DNA from: an uncultured Bacteroides sp.
Lineage (GTDB): Bacteria > Bacteroidota > Bacteroidia > Bacteroidales > Bacteroidaceae
Length of the DNA: 64,000 nucleotides
Direction of reading: 5' to 3'
Assembly: GCA_902492205.1 (NCBI GenBank)
Contig: CABUKU010000002.1
Span: forward strand, 248,001-312,000
In this document: positions 50,696 through 58,288 of the stretch, one piece after another
Layout: every line of letters begins with the position of its first letter
Numbering within the stretch: the stretch's first letter is position 1
The notes under the pieces: model-generated
Seen by the model: the letters and a program-made list of their open reading frames with translations, nothing else
The model's database searches: none
What the model was told of the DNA's origin: nothing
Program-made: the position numbers and the translations under genes

Positions 50696-52270
50696 GTGAC
50701 AAGCGAACTCGTAGTTGATGTACAGCCCAAAGAAATTTCCATCGCGCTCCTTGAGGACAAGAACCTGGTGGAACTTCAAAGCGAAGGACGAAATGCTTCC
50801 TTCTCGGTGGGCAATATGTATTTAGGCCGCGTTAAGAAGTTAATGCCCGGCTTGAATGCCTGCTTCGTGGATGTTGGGTATGAAAAAGATGCTTTCCTTC
50901 ATTATTTGGATTTAGGTCCTCAATTCAATTCTCTACAAAAGTATGTAAAGCAGACCTTAAGCGACAGGAAAAAACTCAATCCCATTTCAAAAGCAACTAT
51001 TCTTCCCGATATTGAAAAAGACGGAACAGTATCCGACACATTGAAAGTCGGTCAGGAAGTAGTTGTACAGATCGTTAAGGAACCCATCTCAACCAAAGGT
51101 CCCAGACTGACATCGGAAATATCTTTCGCAGGAAGATATCTGGTGCTGATCCCTTTTAATGATAAGGTTTCCGTTTCTCAAAAAATTAAATCGAGCGAAG
51201 AGCGTGCCCGGTTAAAACAATTGCTTCAAAGTATCAAACCGAAGAACTTCGGGGTAATTGTGCGCACCGTTGCCGAAGGCAAACGCGTAGCCGAACTCGA
51301 TGCAGAACTTAAAGTCCTGCTTAAACATTGGGATGAGACAATAACAAAGGTGCAAAAAACCACCAAGTTCCCAACGATGGTTTATGAAGAAACCAGCCGT
51401 ACTGTTGCTTTACTGCGTGACCTTTTCAACCCTTCATTCGAAAACATCTTCATCAATAATGAAACCGTATTCGAGGAAGTAAAAGACTACGTAACTCTCA
51501 TTGCCCCTGAACGGGCAGGAATCGTAAAGTTGTATAAAGGTCAACTTCCTATTTTTGATAACTTTGGCATCACCAAACAAGTCAAATCTTCGTTTGGTAA
51601 AACCGTATCTTACAAAAGTGGCGCTTATCTGATTATTGAACATACCGAAGCACTCCACGTAGTAGACGTGAACAGCGGTAACCGTTCGAAAGCAGCCAAC
51701 GGACAAGAGGCAAACGCACTTGATGTGAACCTCGGAGCAGCCGATGAACTGGCACGCCAACTGCGATTAAGGGATATGGGAGGTATCATCGTTGTCGATT
51801 TTATTGATATGAATGAAGCTGAGAACAGACAAAAGCTCTACGAACGTATGTGTGCCAATATGCAGCTGGACAGAGCAAAGCACAACATTCTTCCTCTCAG
51901 CAAATTCGGATTGATGCAGATAACCCGCCAGCGAGTACGTCCGGCAATGGATGTAAACACCAGTGAAACCTGCCCTACTTGTTTCGGCAAAGGGACTATC
52001 CGCCCATCTATCCTGTTTACAGATACTTTAGAGAATAAGATTGATTACTTAGTAAACAAACTGAAGGTAAAGAAATTTACTCTACACATCCACCCATACG
52101 TAGCTGCATACGTAAACCAGGGACTTGTTTCCCTCAAACGTAAATGGCAGATGAAATATGGATTTGGAATCAAGATTATCCCAAACCAGAAGTTAGCCTT
52201 TCTGGAATATATATTCTATGACTCGCAAGGCGAGGAAATAGATATGAAAGAGGAAATCGAAATCAAATAA
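50696..52270 (+). CDS. rng: ribonuclease G/E family endoribonuclease
   Basis: The 524-residue protein starts at GTG (TSELVVDVQPKEISIALLED). It has an N-terminal S1-type region (MYLGRVKKLMPGLNACFVDVGYEKDAFLH), the RNase H-like catalytic core with HVVDVNSGNR and IIVVDFIDM (the metal-binding Asp pair), and the zinc-link-type Cys motif ETCPTCFGKG at about 421-430. It lacks the long RNase E degradosome tail, so it is of the RNase G type. It processes rRNA ends or degrades mRNA. It follows the small basic protein with a 138-base gap. Confidence 0.94.
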   Translation: MTSELVVDVQPKEISIALLEDKNLVELQSEGRNASFSVGNMYLGRVKKLMPGLNACFVDVGYEKDAFLHYLDLGPQFNSLQKYVKQTLSDRKKLNPISKATILPDIEKDGTVSDTLKVGQEVVVQIVKEPISTKGPRLTSEISFAGRYLVLIPFNDKVSVSQKIKSSEERARLKQLLQSIKPKNFGVIVRTVAEGKRVAELDAELKVLLKHWDETITKVQKTTKFPTMVYEETSRTVALLRDLFNPSFENIFINNETVFEEVKDYVTLIAPERAGIVKLYKGQLPIFDNFGITKQVKSSFGKTVSYKSGAYLIIEHTEALHVVDVNSGNRSKAANGQEANALDVNLGAADELARQLRLRDMGGIIVVDFIDMNEAENRQKLYERMCANMQLDRAKHNILPLSKFGLMQITRQRVRPAMDVNTSETCPTCFGKGTIRPSILFTDTLENKIDYLVNKLKVKKFTLHIHPYVAAYVNQGLVSLKRKWQMKYGFGIKIIPNQKLAFLEYIFYDSQGEEIDMKEEIEIK

Positions 52271-52354
52271 AAGTAAAAGGCTGTTTTTCAATTAAGGATG
52301 AACAGCCTTTTCTTTCATTACATAAAACCTAAACAAATCTTACACAAAAACTAT

Positions 52355-53689
52355 ATGGATACGACTAAATACTCATACAAACAAATCTGGATCATCACTT
52401 ATCCTATCCTTGTCAGCCTCATCATGGAACAGTTGATCGGGATGACAGATACCGCCTTCCTCGGACGTGTGGGCGAAGTGGAACTCGGTGCATCTGCCAT
52501 TGCAGGTGTATTCTATCTTGTTATCTTTATGATAGCTTTCGGTTTCAGTATCGGAGCACAAATACTTATTGCCCGGCGCAACGGGGAGCAGAACTACCAA
52601 ACCATCGGAAGCACCTTTTATCAGGGAGTTTACTTCCTTTTGGCTATGGCAGCGGTAATGTTCACCCTGTCACAAATCTATTCTCCACATATTCTGAGCA
52701 GCATAATCAGTTCTCCCCATATCTATGATGCCTCTATCAGTTACATCAACTGGAGAGTATACGGGTTCTTCTTCTCTTTCGTAGGAGTAATGTTCCGGGC
52801 ATTCTTTGTGGGAACGACACAGACCAAGACACTGACTCTGAACTCCGTAGTAATGGTATTGTCGAACGTAGTGTTCAACTATATCCTGATATTCGGAAAG
52901 TTCGGATTTCCGGCACTCGGAATTGCAGGCGCGGCTATCGGTTCGTCGCTTGCCGAGTTGGTTTCGGTCATCTTCTTCATCATTTATACATGGAAACGGA
53001 TCGACTGCAAAAAGTATGGCTTGAATGTACTGCCCAAATTCCGTTGGGACACTCTTAAACGAATACTGAACGTTTCTTTCTGGACTATGATACAAAACTT
53101 CTTCTCCCTATCCACTTGGTTCACATTCTTCCTGTTTGTGGAGCATCTGGGAGAACGGGCACTTGCCATTACCAACATTATCCGCAATGTTTCGGGTATT
53201 CCTTTCATGGTATCCATGGCCTTTGCCGCCACCTGCGGTTCGTTGGTCAGTAACCTGATCGGTGCGGGAGAAACCAAATATGTAAGGGCTACCATTCGGC
53301 AGCATATCCGCATAGGCTATGCTTTCGTTATCCCTATATTGATAATATTCTGCTTATTCCCGAACGTCATACTGAGTATTTATACTGATATTCCGGAACT
53401 GCGGGAAGCCTCCATACCTTCCTTATGGGTATTATGCTCGGCTTACCTGATATTGGTTCCCGCCAATGTTTATTTCCAATCGGTATCGGGAACAGGAAAT
53501 ACACGCACTGCATTGGCAATGGAATTGTGTGTGCTGACTATCTATGTAGCCTACATCAGTTACATTATCCTTTATCTGAAAGCAAACGTGGCTTTGTGCT
53601 GGACTTCCGAGTCTGTTTATGGTACCTTCATCCTGTTGTTCTGTTACCTCTACATCAAGAAAGGAAACTGGCAAAGCAAACGAATATAA
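52355..53689 (+). CDS. MATE family efflux transporter
   Basis: I chose Met at 52355 (MDTTKYSYKQIWIITYPILV), giving 444 residues; the longer frame has an extra N-terminal stretch without family match. Twelve hydrophobic helices and the MATE motifs IMEQLIGMTDTAFLGRVGEVELGASAIAG and its second-half counterpart AFAATCGSLVSNLIGAGE indicate a Na+- or H+-driven exporter of drugs or cations. The substrate cannot be predicted. It is convergent with the histidine kinase; a hairpin lies between. Confidence 0.92.
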   Translation: MDTTKYSYKQIWIITYPILVSLIMEQLIGMTDTAFLGRVGEVELGASAIAGVFYLVIFMIAFGFSIGAQILIARRNGEQNYQTIGSTFYQGVYFLLAMAAVMFTLSQIYSPHILSSIISSPHIYDASISYINWRVYGFFFSFVGVMFRAFFVGTTQTKTLTLNSVVMVLSNVVFNYILIFGKFGFPALGIAGAAIGSSLAELVSVIFFIIYTWKRIDCKKYGLNVLPKFRWDTLKRILNVSFWTMIQNFFSLSTWFTFFLFVEHLGERALAITNIIRNVSGIPFMVSMAFAATCGSLVSNLIGAGETKYVRATIRQHIRIGYAFVIPILIIFCLFPNVILSIYTDIPELREASIPSLWVLCSAYLILVPANVYFQSVSGTGNTRTALAMELCVLTIYVAYISYIILYLKANVALCWTSESVYGTFILLFCYLYIKKGNWQSKRI

Positions 53690-53698
53690 ATTTAATCC

Positions 53699-53729
53699 AT
53701 TGCCCAATGATTTTTATTCATTGGGCAAT
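53699..53729. repeat. perfect ATTGCCCAATGA hairpin between convergent genes
   Basis: ATTGCCCAATGA (53699-53710) pairs perfectly with TCATTGGGCAAT (53718-53729) around a 7-base loop, and a second half-copy (TTCATTGCCCGATGGATT) follows. It lies at the junction of the MATE and kinase stops and probably acts as a bidirectional terminator, although no clean T-run is visible. Confidence 0.6.
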
Positions 53730-53753
53730 AAAAATAATTCATTGCCCGATGGA

Positions 53754-55058
53754 TTATTGTTTAAATACAATTCTAAATCTTGTCAGCCCATCACTATATG
53801 TTCTCAACGAGAATGTACAGCCATGCTTGACAAGCACTTCACGGATAAATATCAAACCAATGCCCTGACCATTGGGCTTTGTGGAGAAGAACGGGCTGAA
53901 CAGTTTCGTTTCCACCTCCTTACTGATGCCTTTTCCCGTATCTGCTATTTCAATGCAAACAGGATGCTGTGTGGTGGCAATGTAGATGTCACCGTCCTGT
54001 TCTATACTTTCGGCAGCATTCTTTATGATGTTTACCAAAACCTGTTCGAAAAGAGCCGGATCTATTCTCATCTCTGCCGTGTTGTCACATAAATCGAGAT
54101 GAATAGTCACATTCCTGTCTCTGCAAGGGGTTTCCATGAAACGTTTGCAGGAAAATATCATTTCATTCAGATTAACAGGACTGAGTTGGGGTTCGGGTAT
54201 CTTCACCACATTGGCAAAGTTGGTAATGAAGCGGCTCATGCTGAAACAACGGTCTATACACACACGCATCACTTCACGGATGTCTTCCGTTTGCTCCACA
54301 TCGGTCAACGCCTGCTCTGCCGTGTCGAGAGTGGAAGTAATACCCGCCGTTGTGTTGTTTACCTCATGGGCAATCATGCGGATTACTTTCTCATAAGCCT
54401 TTTTCTCCGCTTTCATCACTTCATCCGTCAGACTTTCTATCAGGAAGAAAGGATGCGGGAAACCTTTATCCACGAAAGAAAGATGAGAGCAACGATAGAT
54501 ATTCGAGTCATTCAACCGCACAGTTTGCACTTCATTCAAAGGAATGGCAATAAGCTCGCGGGCAAGCAAAGAATCCAACTCAGCCAAGCTTTTCCCAACC
54601 ACCGAACCTACAACATCCGTTTCCAATATCTTAACCGCAGCCGGATTAAGCGAAGCAATCTTTTCATCGTGTGCCAAGATAATTACCCCCATAGGAGTGG
54701 CATTAATCAAAAGGTCGAGCAACTGGTTTTGTTCCCTTAACAGCAAACGCTCATTTTTGAGTTGTTCCATCATGCGATTGAAAACTTCCACCACACGATC
54801 TGCCTCAAACTCACCGACAGGACTCAGGCGGGAACTGAAATCCTGCTCTTGCAACAAGTTCATACCATTGCCGATGGTGCGGAGCGGTTTCACTACTTTG
54901 CGATAAAAAAACAGCAAAAGGATAAACGAAAAGAATATAAGCCCTTCCACTATATAGAACAGTTGCGGACTGCTTTGAATGGACACGTATGCCAGAATGG
55001 ACAATACAGCCAGCAGCAAGATACATAATATCCAGTATATTCCTTTCAGTCGCATCAA
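53754..55058 (-). CDS. sensor histidine kinase (NtrB-like)
   Basis: The 434-residue kinase has TM1 at about 6-27 and TM2 at about 34-51 with almost no periplasmic loop, a HAMP at about 52-105, a PAS at about 113-215, HisKA with phosphoacceptor His in RMIAHEVNNTTAGI, and HATPase_c with IKNAAESIEQDG (N box), ADTGKGIS and GQGIGLIFI. The HEVNN signature belongs to NtrB-type kinases that pair with sigma-54 regulators. It overlaps the regulator by 4 bases. Confidence 0.92.
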   Translation of the reverse strand: MMRLKGIYWILCILLLAVLSILAYVSIQSSPQLFYIVEGLIFFSFILLLFFYRKVVKPLRTIGNGMNLLQEQDFSSRLSPVGEFEADRVVEVFNRMMEQLKNERLLLREQNQLLDLLINATPMGVIILAHDEKIASLNPAAVKILETDVVGSVVGKSLAELDSLLARELIAIPLNEVQTVRLNDSNIYRCSHLSFVDKGFPHPFFLIESLTDEVMKAEKKAYEKVIRMIAHEVNNTTAGITSTLDTAEQALTDVEQTEDIREVMRVCIDRCFSMSRFITNFANVVKIPEPQLSPVNLNEMIFSCKRFMETPCRDRNVTIHLDLCDNTAEMRIDPALFEQVLVNIIKNAAESIEQDGDIYIATTQHPVCIEIADTGKGISKEVETKLFSPFFSTKPNGQGIGLIFIREVLVKHGCTFSLRTYSDGLTRFRIVFKQ

Positions 55059-56410
55059 ACGGTTATGTTATATTTCTCCAATCTCCTGTAAAGTGCCGCA
55101 CGGCTGATTCCCAATGCCATTGCCACCTGAGACAGATTATTGTTATATCTTTCCAAAGTATGCAGAATGGTTTGTTTCTCTATTTCCTCCAGTGTCATTC
55201 CGGGACGAATGGCAGCATCGCGCACATCCTCACGGGCCTGATACTGATTCTCGAAATCCCGTGCCTCGAGAGTCTCTTTTCCACTGACAAGCATCGTGCG
55301 CTCCACCAAGTTTTTCAACTCACGGATATTGCCGGGATAAGGCAGACGTTGCAGAAACTCGACCGCATCCGAAGAAAACTGCACATGCGGCAATCCGTTT
55401 GTACGTGTCTGTATGTCGGCAAAGTGACGGGCAAGCAAAGGAATATCCTCTTTACGTTCGCGCAACGACGGCAGATGAACGGTTATCAGGTTGATGCGAT
55501 AAAACAAATCTTCACGGAACGTGTGCTCCCGCACCATGCCGGGCAAATCACAATTCGTAGCACTTACCACGCGCACATCCACCTTCCGCGGACGGCTGTC
55601 GCCAAGCACTTCGAACGTTTGGTCTTGCAACACCCGCAATAACTTCACTTGGCAACTTAAATCGAGATCGCCTATTTCATCAAGAAAGATAGTTCCTTTG
55701 TGGGCAAGTTCGAAACGTCCCGTCCTGTCGGTCGAGGCATCTGTAAATGCTCCTTTCTTGTGACCGAACATTTCACTCTCGAAAAGGCTTTGCGATATGC
55801 CGCCAAGATTCACTTTCACAAAAGCTTCTTTTGCACGGGTACTATTCATGTGCACGGCTTCGGCTATCAGTTCCTTACCCGTTCCGCTCTCTCCCGTGAT
55901 GAGTACCGAAGCGTTAGTCCGGGCAATACGCGCCACGGTGTTCAATACTTCCATCAATGCAGGGGATTTCCCTATTATCTTATCGAAACGGAACTTACCG
56001 TCTATCTCCGTGCGGTCTTTTGCGGGGGAGGTTTCTTCTTTCCTGTTCAGTTCCAAAGCCGTATTGATGGAGTTCAGCAATGCGGCATTGTTCCACGGCT
56101 TGGTTACAAAATCGAACGCCCCCGTCTGCATACCTTGAACGGCAAGCGAGATACTTCCCCATGCGGTCATTAATATGACAGGAACTTCGGGACGGAATAT
56201 CTTTACTTGTTTCAGCAGCACCAATCCTTCTTCTCCCGATGTACTCAATGAAAAATTCATATCCATCAAGATAAGCTCGGGAGCCACAGATCGCACCATT
56301 TCAATAGCTTCTTTGGGGGATGCAACCACTTCCACCTCGTGCCCTACTCGTTTCAGCAGGAAAGAAAGGGAGGAACGTATTGCACTATCATCGTCTATTA
56401 CTAATATCAT
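55055..56410 (-). CDS. sigma-54-dependent response regulator (NtrC family)
   Basis: The 451-residue regulator has a receiver domain (acidic pocket DDD at 6-8, Asp50), an AAA+ domain at about 145-365 with Walker A GESGTGKE (173-180), the sigma-54 contact loop GAFTDA (220-225, where the usual form is GAFTGA) and the LFLDEIGDLD-like Walker B region, and a C-terminal Fis-type helix-turn-helix (SQVAMALGISRAALYRRLEKYNI). It activates sigma-54 promoters; one is visible 1.5 kb upstream of it at 57956. It forms an operon with the kinase behind and tolC in front (42-base gap). Confidence 0.94.
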   Translation of the reverse strand: MILVIDDDSAIRSSLSFLLKRVGHEVEVVASPKEAIEMVRSVAPELILMDMNFSLSTSGEEGLVLLKQVKIFRPEVPVILMTAWGSISLAVQGMQTGAFDFVTKPWNNAALLNSINTALELNRKEETSPAKDRTEIDGKFRFDKIIGKSPALMEVLNTVARIARTNASVLITGESGTGKELIAEAVHMNSTRAKEAFVKVNLGGISQSLFESEMFGHKKGAFTDASTDRTGRFELAHKGTIFLDEIGDLDLSCQVKLLRVLQDQTFEVLGDSRPRKVDVRVVSATNCDLPGMVREHTFREDLFYRINLITVHLPSLRERKEDIPLLARHFADIQTRTNGLPHVQFSSDAVEFLQRLPYPGNIRELKNLVERTMLVSGKETLEARDFENQYQAREDVRDAAIRPGMTLEEIEKQTILHTLERYNNNLSQVAMALGISRAALYRRLEKYNITV

Positions 56411-56452
56411 CTTTATTGTATTTGATTACAAATATAGTGGTTTTAATTAAAA

Positions 56453-57931
56453 TCACTTCCTGATTATCTGTTCAAATTCTGCGTCGAGTGTTGTGCCGGT
56501 ATTGAAATCATAGAGTGTCAGGCTGCGAACCTGATAATAATAATACCAATATAAATAAAGTTCAGTTATGTGTTTCTGGCGGGCTTCGTCTTTGCTTGTC
56601 TGTGCATCGTTCAAGTCCAACGTGTTAATCTTGCCGATAAGGAAAGTCTCGATACTGGTTTTGTAGCGCTGTTGGGCTATAATATCCGCTTCATCGGCAA
56701 TGGTAAGCTGTGCCGCCTGATTGTTGAACTGCTCCACCAACAAGAAAATATTCTGGTTAAAGTTCATCTGTTCCTGCCGGATACGGGAAGCAATCACCTC
56801 ACGGTTGCTCTGTGCCACTTTCACCTTTCCGCGTCTCTTTCCCCAATCGAGAATAGGAATGCTAAAGCCAACTTCCACAATCTGGTTAGTCTTTAACCGA
56901 TGAGCATCATAGGTTGCCGAAAAGTCTTTGTCCTTTCCCGTAAGACCAACGGAAGCAAACAGGTTGATGTTCCGCAAGTTTCCTTTGGCAGTTGCCACCT
57001 CATAGTCGGCTTCCAGTTGGCGACGGCGTATATTCGATGCAAAGGAGTTGTTTTCCAATGCTTTGTTGAGCACAATATGATAATCCAACTTCGTTTCGGG
57101 AGCAGATTCGGGAATAACGGGTTCTATCATTTCGTTTTCATCCAATCCAAGGAAAGCGCGCAACTGAAACATTTTGGCATTCAAATCACTCTCACTTTCC
57201 GTAACCGATGCCTTTGCCTGAAGCGCTTTGAGTTTCAGTTGAAGCAATTCATTCTCCGAGATTTGCCCCATTTTCCTTTTAGCCTTCGCCACTTCATAGA
57301 GTCGCTCGGCATTCTCTTGATTCTGATGAGAGATAGCCACATTTGCCTTCGCTTGAATAAGGTTGAAGAAGTAGGTAATGGTAGTCATCGTCACCTCTTC
57401 CGTTGCAGATATGAAAGCTGCTTTTGCTTCTTTGTAACGCACCGGTTCGATGCGGCGTTTCCACTTAATATCGTTTACCCCGAAGATAGGTTGAGTCAAA
57501 GTGAGAGCCACAGGGACACTCATGTAACTATGCTCTTTTTCGCCATCCAACTGCTTGATGAAATCCAAAGATGAATTGAGTGACAACTTACCTCCCGTCA
57601 ACCAAATGTTCTGGTCAATGGAAAGTTGTCCGTTCATATCCAGACTGTTGTTACGGACAAAAGAATAAGAACCGTCATCCTGCTGGTAGGCATTATACTT
57701 TTTATTGTAACTGGGTATCGTACCCGTAAAATTCACTTCGGGCAAAAGGTCGGCTTTGTAAGTGCGGTATTCCCAATAAGCCGTTTTCAACTCATTGAGC
57801 GCCACGGCGGCATCCACGCTCTGCACACGTGCAATATTAATAGCCTCTGCCAGCGTTAATTGTCTTTGTGCCGATACAGGTGCAAAAACCATCACGGTCA
57901 AAACAAGCGAAAGGAAAATAGATCTCATCAT
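56453..57931 (-). CDS. TolC family outer-membrane efflux protein
   Basis: The 492-residue protein has a signal peptide (MMRSIFLSLVLTVMVFAPVSAQ) and two OEP repeats (about 30-240 and 270-470) with long helices and EALNNSFASNIRRRQLEADYEVATAKGN-type coiled stretches. It would form the outer channel for the FtsX/MacB-type export system encoded at 60.7-64 kb. It has a good -24/-12 promoter immediately upstream and the sigma-54 regulator immediately downstream, suggesting the regulator controls this gene. Confidence 0.93.
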   Translation of the reverse strand: MMRSIFLSLVLTVMVFAPVSAQRQLTLAEAINIARVQSVDAAVALNELKTAYWEYRTYKADLLPEVNFTGTIPSYNKKYNAYQQDDGSYSFVRNNSLDMNGQLSIDQNIWLTGGKLSLNSSLDFIKQLDGEKEHSYMSVPVALTLTQPIFGVNDIKWKRRIEPVRYKEAKAAFISATEEVTMTTITYFFNLIQAKANVAISHQNQENAERLYEVAKAKRKMGQISENELLQLKLKALQAKASVTESESDLNAKMFQLRAFLGLDENEMIEPVIPESAPETKLDYHIVLNKALENNSFASNIRRRQLEADYEVATAKGNLRNINLFASVGLTGKDKDFSATYDAHRLKTNQIVEVGFSIPILDWGKRRGKVKVAQSNREVIASRIRQEQMNFNQNIFLLVEQFNNQAAQLTIADEADIIAQQRYKTSIETFLIGKINTLDLNDAQTSKDEARQKHITELYLYWYYYYQVRSLTLYDFNTGTTLDAEFEQIIRK

Positions 57932-57955
57932 ATCACAATTATTTTCCTTACCTAG

Positions 57956-57972
57956 TTCAAGTGTTGTGCCAA
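57956..57972 (-). promoter_or_regulatory. sigma-54 (-24/-12) promoter of the TolC gene
   Basis: On the minus strand the sequence is TTGGCACAACACTTGAA: the -24 TGGCAC is perfect, the GG-N10-G spacing is exact, and the -12 element is TTGA instead of TTGC. Transcription would start near 57945 and give a leader of about 14 bases. The rest of the 357-base gap 57932-58288 holds the inverted repeat and terminator listed separately. Confidence 0.7.
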
Positions 57973-58086
57973 AAGCTTATTTTGCTGATTACGTGATAAA
58001 TACAAAAACAGCAGGTGTCCGAAATCGGACACTTTATGTTCGGCTACGGACGATTATACAGTAAGTTTAGGCAAAACGTGCCGTAT

Positions 58087-58230
58087 GTTAAGGTGAAACG
58101 ACCGCACATCTTCATAAAAACACCTACACCTATATAAAACAAAGTCTACACTATTTTCATATATAGTGTAGACCTTATCATGCTTAAGTGTACTGCTTAT
58201 TATCAGAATGTCAGGTCGTTTCAGCTTAAC
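58087..58230. repeat. inverted repeat flanking a hairpin, between GH20 and tolC genes
   Basis: GTTAAGGTGAAACGACC (58087-58103) and GGTCGTTTCAGCTTAAC (58214-58230) are inverted with 16 of 17 matching and enclose the terminator hairpin at 58144-58173. The nested symmetry may be regulatory or a small mobile-element relic. Confidence 0.6.
58132..58173 (-). terminator. rho-independent terminator of the GH20 gene
   Basis: GTCTACACTAT (58144-58154) pairs perfectly with ATAGTGTAGAC (58163-58173). On the minus strand it is followed by TTTGTTTTATAT. Confidence 0.7.
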
Positions 58231-58288
58231 CTTATGGATAAATGGAACTAAGTTTCCATATGGATAAACTTAATCCCCGACAGTTATC

